Of a stretch of DNA of 64,000 nt, positions 1-10,315 are shown piece by piece (positions within the stretch are counted from its first letter, which is position 1; each line of letters begins with the position of its first letter). The DNA is from Arthrobacter globiformis NBRC 12137 (lineage in GTDB: Bacteria; Actinomycetota; Actinomycetes; Actinomycetales; Micrococcaceae), in assembly GCF_000238915.1 (NCBI RefSeq), contig NZ_BAEG01000037.1, positions 62,001-126,000 of the forward strand. Reading direction: 5' to 3'. The translations under genes and the position numbers were made by a program. The notes under the pieces were generated by a model. It saw nothing but the letters and a program-made list of their open reading frames with translations, did not search any database and was not told the DNA's origin.

Positions 1-424
1 CGACGGCCAGCACATCACCACGCTGCTGATGACGCTGCTGTTCCGCTACATGCGCCCCCTGATTGAGAACGGCTACGTCTACCTCGCGCAGCCGCCGCTG
101 TACCGGATCAAGTGGTCCAACGCACCGCATGACTACGTCTTCAGCGACCGTGAGCGCGACGCCGTCCTGGTTTCCGGTCAGGCAGCAGGCCGCCGCATTC
201 CGAAGGAAAACGGCATCCAGCGCTACAAGGGTCTGGGCGAGATGGACTACACAGAGCTCTGGGACACCACCATGGACCCGGACCGGCGCACCCTCCTGCA
301 GGTGACCATGGAGGACGCAGCCGCCGCAGACCAGATTTTCGCCGTGCTGATGGGCGAGGACGTCGAGTCGCGCCGAAACTTCATCCAGCAGAACGCCAAG
401 GACGTCAGGTTCCTAGATATCTAG
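1..424 (+). CDS. gyrB: DNA gyrase subunit B, C-terminal part (cut by window edge)
   Basis: The reading frame is open from base 2 and ends at TAG 422-424. The translation carries the conserved GyrB tail: [19 protein letters not shown] near the start, then [20 protein letters not shown] and a terminus around [15 protein letters not shown]. This is the end of the TOPRIM and C-terminal region that contacts GyrA. GyrB is the ATPase half of the A2B2 gyrase, which introduces negative supercoils. The start lies outside the window. gyrA follows 58 bases downstream on the same strand, the usual actinobacterial order near the replication origin. The family call is secure; only about 140 residues are visible. 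Confidence 0.97.
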   Translation, partial: DGQHITTLLMTLLFRYMRPLIENGYVYLAQPPLYRIKWSNAPHDYVFSDRERDAVLVSGQAAGRRIPKENGIQRYKGLGEMDYTELWDTTMDPDRRTLLQVTMEDAAAADQIFAVLMGEDVESRRNFIQQNAKDVRFLDI

Positions 425-482
425 CGGTTTCCGCACTTGATATTCCCGAACTGACATATACCTGAAACGGAAAATACAGACT

Positions 483-3214
<2,732 letters not shown>

Positions 3215-3218
<4 letters not shown>

Positions 3219-3871
3219 GCAATTCCGACTCATTTCCCAAGCCGAGCAGTAATGGTCCCGGCGGGATGCGTCAGCCGGCATCCGCTCCCCGGGTGAATGC
3301 CCCGGTGCGTCCCCAGCAGAGCCCGGCCACGCCGTCGGGCGTTCCGGGACAGCGTCCTGCAGCTGCGGGACAGCGCCCGGCGCCCGCAGGGCAGCGCCCG
3401 CAGGGACAGAGGCCGGCCGCGCCGGCACAGCGCCCGGCAGTCCCCGGACAGCGGCCCCAGGCCGCACAGGGTGCGCCCGGACTGGTCAAGCCGGCTCCCA
3501 AGGCCAAGGTGCGCCGCGCCCGGCTCTTGGTCAGCAAGGTTGACCCCTGGTCCGTCCTGAAAATGGCGTTCCTGCTGTCCGTCGCGCTTGGCATCGTCAC
3601 GGTGGTGGCCGCCATTGTGCTGTGGACCGTGCTGGACCTGACCGGCATCTTCGACCAGGTGGACAGCCTGCTGGGAACGCTCGCCGGTTCTGAGGGCGGC
3701 GGCTTCGAACTGAAGAAGGTCGCGTCGCTCGGCCAGGTGGCATCGTTCGCTACGATCATCGCCGTCGTGAATGTTGTGCTGCTGACGGCCCTGTCCATGC
3801 TGTCAGCCGTGCTGTACAACATTTCGGCAACCCTTGTTGGCGGCATCGGCGTGACCCTGACGGACGATTAA
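3215..3871 (+). CDS. DUF3566 membrane protein downstream of gyrA
   Basis: 218 residues, GTG start overlapping the gyrA stop. The first roughly 100 residues are Pro/Gln/Arg-rich with degenerate GQRPA-type repeats ([30 protein letters not shown]) and look disordered. The C-terminal part has two hydrophobic segments (around [20 protein letters not shown] and [18 protein letters not shown]) separated by an extracytoplasmic-type loop, and ends with a glycine-rich segment. This layout fits the actinobacterial DUF3566 family, which is encoded almost always beside gyrA. Its molecular function is not known to me. The coupling with gyrA suggests co-expression. Confidence 0.88.
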
Positions 3872-3913
3872 AACCCTGTCTTTCCGCGGAAAACCCCGCA
3901 GGAATGCCTCGAT

Positions 3914-3943
3914 TTGAGATCGGGCCGGGATGTGCTGTAGAGT
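3914..3943 (+). promoter_or_regulatory. Candidate sigma-70 promoter of tRNA-Ile
   Basis: TTGAGA at 3914-3919 and TAGAGT at 3938-3943, separated by 18 bases and ending 25 bases before the mature tRNA 5' end. Spacing and position fit a housekeeping promoter. No transcript evidence is available from sequence alone. Confidence 0.45.
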
Positions 3944-3968
3944 CTTGTCTCGGCCCGATGAGGCATCG

Positions 3969-4042
3969 GGGCGTATAGCTCAGGCGGTTAGAGCGCTTCG
4001 CTGATAACGAAGAGGTCCCAGGTTCAAGTCCTGGTACGCCCA
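3969..4042 (+). tRNA. tRNA-Ile (anticodon GAT)
   Basis: 74 bases fold as a cloverleaf. Acceptor stem is GGGCGTA (3969-3975) with TACGCCC (4035-4041) and discriminator A. The anticodon arm is TTCGC TGATAAC GAA-type with anticodon GAT, and the T-arm GGTTCAAGTCC is canonical. CCA is not encoded. It stands alone here rather than in an rRNA operon, as is normal next to gyrA in Actinobacteria. Confidence 0.96.
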
Positions 4043-4112
4043 CGGAACCTGCACAGGTTCAAGTAGAGGTTTAGGCTGGATTCCACGGGAATCAAGCCGG
4101 AACGGGGTGCGT

Positions 4113-4232
4113 GTGAAGAAGTTGCTGGTTATTGCAGCTGCGGTCGCAGGCGTCCTCTTCTACAAGAAGAAGGTGCAGGAATCCGAAGCCCGGAAAACTG
4201 TCTGGAGCGAATCAACCGACAAGGTTGAATAG
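4113..4232 (+). CDS. DLW-39-type small membrane-associated protein (39 aa)
   Basis: A 39-codon gene with a GTG start. It begins with a short basic then hydrophobic stretch (KKLLVIAAAVAGVLFYKKK), so it is probably a single N-terminal membrane helix with Lys-rich flank, and ends in a polar, acidic tail (SEARKTVWSESTDKVE). Length, position between tRNA-Ile and tRNA-Ala and the conserved Trp near the end match the actinobacterial DLW-39 family, whose role is unknown. The preceding base run CGGGGTG gives little Shine-Dalgarno support. The identity call rests on composition, size and synteny. Confidence 0.75.
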   Translation: MKKLLVIAAAVAGVLFYKKKVQESEARKTVWSESTDKVE

Positions 4233-4303
4233 CCCGGTTCCCGGTACGGAGGCTGGTCAGCCAGGATCCGGAACTAGGGTATGATGGACGGGTTGCTTCT
4301 TAT

Positions 4304-4379
4304 GGGGGCATGGCGCAATTGGTAGCGCACCTGCTTTGCAAGCAGGGGGTTCGGGGTTCGAGTCCCCGTGCCTCCACCA
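4304..4379 (+). tRNA. tRNA-Ala (anticodon TGC)
   Basis: Acceptor stem GGGGGCA (4304-4310) pairs with TGCCTCC (4369-4375). Discriminator A is at 4376 and an encoded CCA at 4377-4379. The anticodon loop TTTGCAA gives anticodon TGC, and the T-arm reads GGGTTCGAGTCC. A -10-like TATGAT lies at 4280-4285. Confidence 0.96.
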
Positions 4380-4384
4380 TAAGA

Positions 4385-4416
4385 AAAGGTCCCGGTCGGA
4401 AACGGCCGGGACCTTT
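4385..4416 (+). terminator. Rho-independent terminator after tRNA-Ala
   Basis: AAAGGTCCCGG pairs with CCGGGACCTTT around the loop TCGGAAACGG, and the stem itself ends in TTT. It lies five bases past the encoded CCA of tRNA-Ala. Confidence 0.75.
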
Positions 4417-4451
4417 CGCGTTGCCGGAACATATCGCGTTGCCGGAACATA
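4416..4451 (+). repeat. Perfect 2 x 18-bp tandem repeat
   Basis: The 18-base unit TCGCGTTGCCGGAACATA occurs twice back to back (4416-4433 and 4434-4451), directly after the tRNA-Ala terminator. It is noncoding as far as I can see. Its copy number might vary between strains. Confidence 0.8.
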
Positions 4452-4460
4452 GTTCGGACC

Positions 4461-4483
4461 CTGGTTTCGACAGGCTCAACCAG
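4461..4483. repeat. Short intergenic palindrome of the TTTCGACAGGCTCAACC type
   Basis: CTGGTT and AACCAG flank the core TCGACAGGCTC. Sequences of this type, with GTTTCGACA(A/G)GCTCAAC, are familiar as dispersed intergenic repeats in Arthrobacter-like and other high-GC genomes. Only one copy was noticed in this window, so dispersal cannot be shown here. Confidence 0.45.
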
Positions 4484-4514
4484 CGGGGCACGGTCTGCAC
4501 ATTACTGTGGGAGC

Positions 4515-5438
4515 GTGAATCTCTTCCTTGCAGCCCTGGGCGTCCTGGGCGTGGCTTCGTCAGGACCGCTCATCGCCGCCACCCTCGGCGCCACCACTGT
4601 CACGGCCCTCGCCATCGCTTTCTGGCGCAATGCCATCGCGGCGGCCGTCATGGCCACCCCCACCCTGATCCGGGAGCCGCGCCTCTTCGGCCGCATCGGG
4701 CGCTATGAGTTCCGCTGGTCGCTCGTTGCGGCCGTAGCCCTGGCCCTGCACTTCGCCTGCTTCATCACGTCCCTGCAGCTGACCTCCGTGGCTGCCGCCA
4801 CGGCACTCGTCTGCCTGCAGTCCGCCTGGATCGCCATCATCCAGCTGTTCCGCGGTGTGCGGCACCGCTGGCAGGTCCTGGTTGGCCTTGGCGTCTCCTT
4901 CGGCGGCGTAGTGGCCATCACAGGTTTCGACATGGGCACCTCCCCGGAAGCACTGCTGGGTGACGTCCTGGCCATGGCTGGCGGACTCCTTGCGGGAATC
5001 TACACTCTGGCCGGAGGCCGGGCCCGGCAGAGCATGACCACCGGGACCTACACGGCCCTCTGCTACAGCATGTGTGCTGTCCTGGTAGCGGTGCTGGCAG
5101 CCTTCACCAACCAGCCCCTGACCGGGTTCGACGCCGGTGGCTGGCTGGGAATTCTGGCCATCACCGTGTGCGCCCAGCTCGTGGGACATACGGCATTCAA
5201 CCACCTGCTGGCCACGATGAGCCCGCTGCTGGTGTCCATGATCATCCTGCTTGAAATACCGGGTGCGGCCCTGCTGGCCGCCGTGTTCCTGAACGAGACA
5301 CTGCCGGCAGGCACCTATGCCGGACTGTCGCTCATTCTCGTGGGCCTCGCCGTCGTGGTGGCCGGACAGCGGAACGGCAAGGGCAGGCGGGACAAACCGG
5401 CCGGGGAACGCCCGGTGGCGGAGCTGGGGGCTGACTGA
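4515..5438 (+). CDS. DMT-superfamily (EamA) transporter
   Basis: 307 residues, GTG start. The protein is about ten hydrophobic helices arranged as two EamA repeats. The first half contains TVTALAIAFWRNAIAAAVMA and LQLTSVAAATALVCLQSAWI. The second contains the typical NHLLATMSPLLVSMIILLEIPGAALLAAVFLNETLP block, a hallmark of drug/metabolite exporters. A Lys/Arg-rich cytoplasmic tail follows. The substrate cannot be inferred. The gene is isolated between a tRNA and a convergent glycosyltransferase. No obvious Shine-Dalgarno precedes the GTG, so it might be read from a short leader. Confidence 0.88.
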   Translation: MNLFLAALGVLGVASSGPLIAATLGATTVTALAIAFWRNAIAAAVMATPTLIREPRLFGRIGRYEFRWSLVAAVALALHFACFITSLQLTSVAAATALVCLQSAWIAIIQLFRGVRHRWQVLVGLGVSFGGVVAITGFDMGTSPEALLGDVLAMAGGLLAGIYTLAGGRARQSMTTGTYTALCYSMCAVLVAVLAAFTNQPLTGFDAGGWLGILAITVCAQLVGHTAFNHLLATMSPLLVSMIILLEIPGAALLAAVFLNETLPAGTYAGLSLILVGLAVVVAGQRNGKGRRDKPAGERPVAELGAD

Positions 5439-5460
5439 CGACGGCGGCCGCCAGCCGGGG

Positions 5461-6360
5461 TCACTGCCCGCCGCGGCGGACCGGCTGGCTGGTGTTGACG
5501 GTGTGGATGGCGCGCAGCAGCTTGGCTGGGAAATATACCGAGAAGAACACCACCATGGGTGCCTTAAGGGCCATCTTCTTCACGTTGTGGGCCTTGTAGG
5601 TACGGTCGAAGCGTGTCACGTAATACCGGTAGTCACGGGGTGAGTCCTCGAGCCGGCGGGCCGACATCCCGGAGACCATCTGCGGCCAGTACTGGACCTT
5701 GAGGTCGTGGTCCGCGAGATGCAGGGACAGGTCGATGTCCTCGTGCATCTCGTCCCTTTCGTCCCGGCAGGTTTCGCTGCGGATGGTCTCCCACGCAGAG
5801 CGGCGGAGGGCCATGTTGGAGCCGAACAGGAAGTGGTATTGGTGCTTGGCCAGCTTGAGCATCAGCTGGCGCATCTTGTCATCTGCCTTGAGGCCGAAGC
5901 GCCGCATCGGCATGTCGTAGTAGACCACGGGCCCGGTGGCCGCCGAAGTGGACAGGTCCTCGAAGGCCTTCTGCACCTGCTCCACCCAGTCAGGTTCAAC
6001 CACGGAGTCGGCGTCGATCCGGCCAAGGATGTCCCCGGTGGCGTTGTCCAGGCCGAAATTGCGGGTAGGGATGAGGCCCTGTTCCCTGTCCTGGCGGAGC
6101 AGGATGATGGGGCTCTCCGGGTACTCCTGCTGCATCTGCGTCACAATTGACGCTGTGCGGTCCTTGGACATGTTGTCCACCACGATGATCTCGTGCGCCG
6201 GAACCGACTGGTACACCGCCGCGATCAGGCACTGCCGGATGACACTTTCCTCGTTGTAGGCCGGAATAACAATCGATACGCGCGGCTCAGTGTCAGTCAA
6301 GGCATCCTCGTCGGATCTATCGGGTGACATCACCTCAAACTTAGCATCGATGCTTTCCAT
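5461..6360 (-). CDS. Family 2 glycosyltransferase
   Basis: 299 residues. The GT-A fold is evident: VSIVIPAYNEESVIRQCL, then EIIVVDNMSKDRTASIV, the metal-binding DxD as RIDADSVVEPDW, and the acidic EDIDLSLHLAD motif in the C-terminal half. Such enzymes move a sugar from a nucleotide donor to a lipid or glycan acceptor. The C-terminus has one hydrophobic stretch (LKAPMVVFFSVYFPAKLL), which suggests membrane association. An alternative internal start exists at the Met in FEVMSPDRS. The gene is convergent with the DMT transporter and has no pathway neighbours, so donor and acceptor are unknown. Confidence 0.85.
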   Translation of the reverse strand: MESIDAKFEVMSPDRSDEDALTDTEPRVSIVIPAYNEESVIRQCLIAAVYQSVPAHEIIVVDNMSKDRTASIVTQMQQEYPESPIILLRQDREQGLIPTRNFGLDNATGDILGRIDADSVVEPDWVEQVQKAFEDLSTSAATGPVVYYDMPMRRFGLKADDKMRQLMLKLAKHQYHFLFGSNMALRRSAWETIRSETCRDERDEMHEDIDLSLHLADHDLKVQYWPQMVSGMSARRLEDSPRDYRYYVTRFDRTYKAHNVKKMALKAPMVVFFSVYFPAKLLRAIHTVNTSQPVRRGGQ

Positions 6361-6419
6361 CCCGGCGGCACCGTGCCTGTCAGGCGGAGAGGCGTCCTGA
6401 TAATCGGGCAGAGACGGCA

Positions 6420-6449
6420 GGAGGGGCTCCGCCGAAGCGGAACCCCTCC
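6420..6449 (-). terminator. Hairpin downstream of the 6476-7438 gene
   Basis: A 13-bp stem with one mismatch (GGAGGGGCTCCGC with GCGGAACCCCTCC) around loop CGAA. It lies 27 bases past the stop of the minus-strand gene. There is no clear T-run, so it may stabilise the transcript rather than terminate it. Confidence 0.4.
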
Positions 6450-6475
6450 TGTAACCAGCCCTGACGGGGCCTTAC

Positions 6476-7438
6476 TTAAGCCTTCTTGTCGGCACCGTTC
6501 TCGATGTTGGACGCGATGTTCTTCACCGCGGTCTTTGCATCGGTGGAGACTTCGCCGGCATCGGTATCGGTGTCCTCGGCAACGTGCTTAGCCTTGTCAG
6601 AACCTTCGGCGTTGTCCTCTTCCAGAGAAGCCAGCTCTTCCAGGGAAGTCGACGTGGTTGCCGCCGGAACCGGAGCCGGCGTCGCGGCGGCCGATCCAAC
6701 ACCGGTGCCGGACGCTGCCGGCGTGGTTGCGGCCGGCGTCGACGGGGCGGGGGTCACGGGTGCGGGGGTCTTCCAGGGATCCTCGACCGGCTTTGATGCC
6801 TTCCACGCGGCAACGCCGGCGGCCACGGCCGCGGCGATCACACCGACAATGAGGAGCCCGCGCTTCTTTGGCTTCTGGGGCTCCACCACCAGCGCCTTGC
6901 CCGTCACTGCCCGGCTGGCCTCGTTGGCGGCTGACTTCAGGTGGCCGCCGGCCACATGAGCCTGTTCCTGGATGGTGTGGATGATGCCGACGTCGCCGAG
7001 TCTCTGGGCCACGGCGTCAACACGGGCCGGGGTGCTCTCGAGCGTCCTGTGGACAGCCTCGGAGGCGGTCCCGATCTGGTCCGAGAGCCGGGGCAGGTAC
7101 TCAACCACTACGCGGTCGCGGGCCTGGGCAATGACGGGAGTTGCCTTGTCCAGGGCCTCGTGCAGCCGCGGCGGGGCGCCCTCCACGACGTCGTGGATTT
7201 TGGGGGCAAGCTGCGCCAGGCCGTCCTGGAGGCGCGGCGTGACCGTGGCGACGCCGTCGGCAAGGTTGTGTGCCGCCACCTTGAGCCCCTCCTGGATCTT
7301 GGGGGAAGCGGTATCAATGCCGTGCTGCAGGCGCGGAACTGCCCAGTCCACTGCTGCTTCCACGCGGTCTTTTGCGTTCTCGACTGCAGAACTGACCGAC
7401 AACTCCAGTTCGCGGGCAATACGATCCGATTTCTTCAC
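6476..7438 (-). CDS. Amphipathic-repeat protein with a single membrane segment, function unknown
   Basis: 320 residues. The first roughly 180 residues are helical and repetitive. Units such as VDWAVPRLQHGIDTASPKIQ, VATVTPRLQDGLAQLAPKI and VEGAPPRLHEALDKATPVI share a P-(R/K)-(L/I) step about every 15-20 residues, resembling apolipoprotein- or LEA-like amphipathic helices. A basic patch (EPQKPKKRG) precedes one transmembrane helix (LLIVGVIAAAVAAGVAAWKA). An Ala/Thr/Pro-rich low-complexity segment and an acidic tail follow. I recognise this as a conserved Micrococcaceae-type hypothetical, without a known function. It is transcribed alone, divergent from the cyclophilin gene. Confidence 0.8.
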   Translation of the reverse strand: MKKSDRIARELELSVSSAVENAKDRVEAAVDWAVPRLQHGIDTASPKIQEGLKVAAHNLADGVATVTPRLQDGLAQLAPKIHDVVEGAPPRLHEALDKATPVIAQARDRVVVEYLPRLSDQIGTASEAVHRTLESTPARVDAVAQRLGDVGIIHTIQEQAHVAGGHLKSAANEASRAVTGKALVVEPQKPKKRGLLIVGVIAAAVAAGVAAWKASKPVEDPWKTPAPVTPAPSTPAATTPAASGTGVGSAAATPAPVPAATTSTSLEELASLEEDNAEGSDKAKHVAEDTDTDAGEVSTDAKTAVKNIASNIENGADKKA

Positions 7439-7594
7439 AACTACCTCCCGATTAATGTGACGGTTCTGTTGTTAGCCTACGTGTACGAACAGCCGGGCTG
7501 CTATCGTTCCGGCGGATTCACGGTGGATTTCACCGAGCGCGGAACTGTCTTTTCCGCTCGGGTTCGCGTTGACCCGCCGTGAAAGAATGACCCT

Positions 7595-8140
7595 ATGACT
7601 GCCTCAGCAACTGCAAAAGCAACCATCCACACCAGCCTCGGCGACATCGTTGTGAACCTCTTCGGCAACCACGCGCCCAAGACTGTCAAGAACTTCATCG
7701 GACTGGCCACGGGCGAACAGGCCTGGACCCACCCGGAGACCGGCGAGGACAAGACCGGCACGCCGCTGTACAACGGCACCATCTTCCACCGCATCATCAA
7801 AGACTTCATGATCCAGGCCGGCGACCCGCTGGGCCGCGGCACCGGCGGACCGGGCTACCGCTTCGACGACGAGATCCACCCCGAGCTGAGCTTCAGCGCT
7901 CCGTACAAGCTGGCCATGGCCAACGCCGGCATCCAGATGGGCAAGGGAACCAACGGTTCACAGTTCTTCATCACCACCATCCCCACCGACTGGCTGCAGG
8001 GCAAGCACAGCATCTTCGGTGAGGTTGCCGACGACGAGTCCAAGAAGGTTGTGGACGCCATTGAAGGTGTCCGCACCGGAATGGGCGACCGCCCGGTTGA
8101 AGATGTGACCATCAACAGCATCGATATCGAGCAGCTCTAG
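7595..8140 (+). CDS. ppiA: Cyclophilin-type peptidyl-prolyl cis-trans isomerase
   Basis: 181 residues, the usual size of a cytoplasmic bacterial cyclophilin; no signal peptide. Catalytic-core motifs are intact: IFHRIIKDFMIQAGDPLGRGTGG (contains the active-site Arg), GSQFFITTIPTDWLQGKHSIFGEV (contains the conserved Trp and His). The enzyme speeds cis-trans isomerisation of X-Pro bonds during folding. The rhomboid protease gene starts four bases after the stop, so the two are probably one transcript. Confidence 0.95.
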   Translation: MTASATAKATIHTSLGDIVVNLFGNHAPKTVKNFIGLATGEQAWTHPETGEDKTGTPLYNGTIFHRIIKDFMIQAGDPLGRGTGGPGYRFDDEIHPELSFSAPYKLAMANAGIQMGKGTNGSQFFITTIPTDWLQGKHSIFGEVADDESKKVVDAIEGVRTGMGDRPVEDVTINSIDIEQL

Positions 8141-8144
8141 CCGC

Positions 8145-9026
8145 ATGAGCTACGGAACTCCGGCGGCGGAGCCGTCAGCGCAGGTACCGGTGTGCCTCCG
8201 GCACCCGGACCGGCCCTCGTATGTCAGCTGCCAGCGTTGTGGGCGGCCGGCATGCCCCGAGTGCCAGCGCGCGGCCGCCGTCGGGTTCCAGTGCGTTGAC
8301 TGCGTCAACGAAGCAAGGCGTACGACGCCGACAGCACGGACCGTTTACGGCGGTGCCGTTGCGTCCGGCAAGCCTGTGGTGACGTACGCAATCATCGCCG
8401 CGTGCGCCCTGCTGTTTGTTTTGCAGTGGGTTCTTCCCGGAAACGCGGTGTTCCGGACCCTCGCCTACGCGTCGGTTTACGCCACGCCCGAGTACGGGGT
8501 GTTCCAGCCTTGGCGCATGCTCACCTCGGCTTTTCTGCACTCCCAGGGTTTCCTGCTCCACATCGTCCTGAACATGTACACGCTGTGGATTTTTGGCCAG
8601 GCGCTCGAACCGCTGCTGGGCCGGATCCGTTTCCTTGCCGTGTACCTGCTGTCCGCCATCGGCGGGTCGGTGGGCTACCTGCTGTTGACACCGATCCTGC
8701 CCGAGGGCGGCCCCGTGGGCCTGGTTGGTGCTTCCGGCGCTATTTTCGGGCTGTTCGGCGCCATGCTCGTGGTGCAGCGCCACCGTGGCGGGGAGACGAG
8801 GCAGCTCTGGGTGCTGATAGCAATCAACGGCGTGATCGGCTTCATGGTGCCGCAGATTGCCTGGCAGGCCCATCTGGGCGGTTTCATCACGGGCGCCCTG
8901 TGCGCGGCCGCCATTGCCTACGTCCCGCGCGGCCCGCGACGCACCACCCTGCAGGCCGGAGGGCTGGCGCTCGTTCTGGCCCTCCTGGCGGTTGCTTCCT
9001 GGTACCGGGTGCTCGCGGCTGCCTGA
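8145..9026 (+). CDS. Rhomboid-family intramembrane serine protease with N-terminal zinc finger
   Basis: 293 residues. The N-terminus is a B-box-like zinc finger: C-x2-H then C-x2-C, C-x2-C and C-x2-C pairs within residues ~16-50 (CLRHPDRP, CQRCGRPACPEC, CVDC). Six transmembrane helices follow. The rhomboid catalytic dyad is present: Ser in GASGAIFGLFGAM and His in QAHLGGFITG, with HIVLNMYTLWIFG as the typical TM2 region. Rhomboids cleave substrates inside the membrane. The substrate is not evident. The zinc-finger fusion is widespread in Actinobacteria. Four-base spacing after the cyclophilin gene indicates an operon. Confidence 0.93.
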   Translation: MSYGTPAAEPSAQVPVCLRHPDRPSYVSCQRCGRPACPECQRAAAVGFQCVDCVNEARRTTPTARTVYGGAVASGKPVVTYAIIAACALLFVLQWVLPGNAVFRTLAYASVYATPEYGVFQPWRMLTSAFLHSQGFLLHIVLNMYTLWIFGQALEPLLGRIRFLAVYLLSAIGGSVGYLLLTPILPEGGPVGLVGASGAIFGLFGAMLVVQRHRGGETRQLWVLIAINGVIGFMVPQIAWQAHLGGFITGALCAAAIAYVPRGPRRTTLQAGGLALVLALLAVASWYRVLAAA

Positions 9027-9067
9027 CGCTGGTGTCCGGCAACTAGCCGGCGGTCCCCTCCCCCGTA

Positions 9068-9097
9068 GCCCCCGCTTTCCGAAGCGGGGGCATTTTT
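9068..9097 (+). terminator. Rho-independent terminator of ppiA-rhomboid
   Basis: CCCCCGCTT pairs with AAGCGGGGG around TCCG, followed by CATTTTT. It lies 42 bases past the rhomboid stop. Confidence 0.85.
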
Positions 9098-9151
9098 GTG
9101 CCCCCGCGGAGTTCCATCACGAGGTTGACGGGATCGCAGCCAGCCGTTGGG

Positions 9152-9572
9152 TTTTCCACAGCGGTTATCCACACTGTTAATAACTTACACAGCTGTAACT
9201 CACTGGCCGGACCCCGGGATACCGGGCCGCTGGGCCACTCGCGATCAATATGCACGCTTCCGTCCACACCTGTGGATAACTATCGGACCTGCCGCTGTGG
9301 TTAAGTGGACAACTTCACCCAAATTTCACCCCGATCGGGCGTTCTGGGCATAAACGGACACTTGAGGGAGCGTGCGGGGGTTTTGAGGGTGCCGTTTCAA
9401 CAGGGTTATTCACACTGTTAATAACTCACAGAGGTGTCATTCCACCGTGCGGATGCCTCACAAGGCCTAGATCATGCCGTTCAGGCCGCCGATGCCCACA
9501 AGTTTTCCCCACCTGTGGATAAGTTGTGGGCAGTCGCCTGTTGCTAAGTGGATAACCCCCACCCTGTCCACA
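9152..9572. promoter_or_regulatory. Cluster of DnaA-box-like nonamers
   Basis: This lies in the 615-base gap before the AhpD-like gene. Perfect TTATCCACA occurs at 9165-9173 (+), and its reverse complement at 9271-9279 and 9514-9522. Near matches are TTTTCCACA 9152-9160, TGTGGTTAA 9296-9304, TTATTCACA 9406-9414, AGTGGATAA 9547-9555 and CTGTCCACA 9564-9572. Two of them run directly into the block CTGTTAATAACT (9174-9185 and 9414-9425). This is the density expected of an origin or a DnaA-titrating locus. Classical oriC in this lineage sits between dnaA and dnaN, upstream of gyrB, so this may be a secondary cluster. Confidence 0.65.
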
Positions 9573-9641
9573 GCGTCCCCGTGTAGTCTCTGACTGACAG
9601 CCGCGAGGTGAGCCCGTCCGGACCCCCAAAGGAGCAATGAC

Positions 9642-10109
9642 GTGAGTACCCACAGCCATATCTTCCTCGACAAGCACCACCCAGCAGCCTGGCGGGCGCT
9701 GAACGGGCTGGGGCTAAAGGCCAAGGAAGCGGTGATTGAGGCCGGCCTGGATGAGAAGCTCATCGAACTGCTCAACGTCCGGATATCGCAGATCAACGGC
9801 TGCGCCTATTGCCTCGACATGCACGTCACGGACGCGGTCAAGGGTGGTGAATCCACACAGCGACTGGCTGTCCTGCCAGCCTGGCGGGACACTGCGGTGT
9901 TCGAGGACCACGAGCGGGCCGCGCTGGCCCTGGCCGAGAGCATCACGGTTCTTCCCGAAGCCCGCACGCGGGATCTGGAAGACGCTTACGCGCGGGAGCA
10001 CCTTACGGACGAGCAGTACTCGGCGGTGAGCTGGCTGGCCATCGCAATGAACGCCTTCAACCGCGTTTCCATCACCAGCCAGCATCCCGTCCGGGCTGAA
10101 CACGGGTAG
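9642..10109 (+). CDS. AhpD-like carboxymuconolactone-decarboxylase-family protein
   Basis: 155 residues with the alkylhydroperoxidase D-like core: the catalytic C-x2-C-x3-H as INGCAYCLDMH (residues ~50-60), preceded by the conserved LIELLNVRISQ helix. This signature belongs to thiol-dependent peroxidase or reductase helpers of the AhpD/CMD superfamily, distinct from true gamma-carboxymuconolactone decarboxylases. The GTG start is preceded by AAAGGAG with seven-base spacing; the ATG five bases upstream runs into TGA. It is monocistronic, lying between two DnaA-box-rich gaps. Confidence 0.85.
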   Translation: MSTHSHIFLDKHHPAAWRALNGLGLKAKEAVIEAGLDEKLIELLNVRISQINGCAYCLDMHVTDAVKGGESTQRLAVLPAWRDTAVFEDHERAALALAESITVLPEARTRDLEDAYAREHLTDEQYSAVSWLAIAMNAFNRVSITSQHPVRAEHG

Positions 10110-10129
10110 ACATGGCTGAATGACAGGGG

Positions 10130-10260
10130 TTTTCCACAGTCATTTCCACAACTGTTAATAACTTCGAAAATGCAAGTTTCTGGCATCCGGGGGCGCCAAC
10201 CGGGCATGCAGGGCCTTTTCCGCGGCCCGCAACCAGCAAAGTTATCAACACTGTGGATAT
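10130..10260. promoter_or_regulatory. Second cluster of DnaA-box-like nonamers
   Basis: Near matches to TTATCCACA occur at 10130-10138 (TTTTCCACA), 10142-10150 (ATTTCCACA), 10242-10250 (TTATCAACA) and 10252-10260 (TGTGGATAT, reverse). The box at 10142 is followed by ACTGTTAATAACTT, the third copy of the composite motif seen in the first cluster. Confidence 0.55.
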
Positions 10261-10315
10261 CTTTACCAACACGTGTGGACCAGTGCGTGCGGGACGGCAG
10301 AGTGCCCGGCAGCTG

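Noticed and set aside
4310..4708. 132-codon frame across tRNA-Ala
   Set aside because: It runs through the tRNA and terminator, then out of frame through the DMT transporter; no ribosome site.
9152..10260. Definite assignment as the chromosomal oriC
   Set aside because: Boxes are numerous, but dnaA and dnaN are not in view and the known origin location in this lineage is upstream of gyrB; reported as a DnaA-box cluster only.
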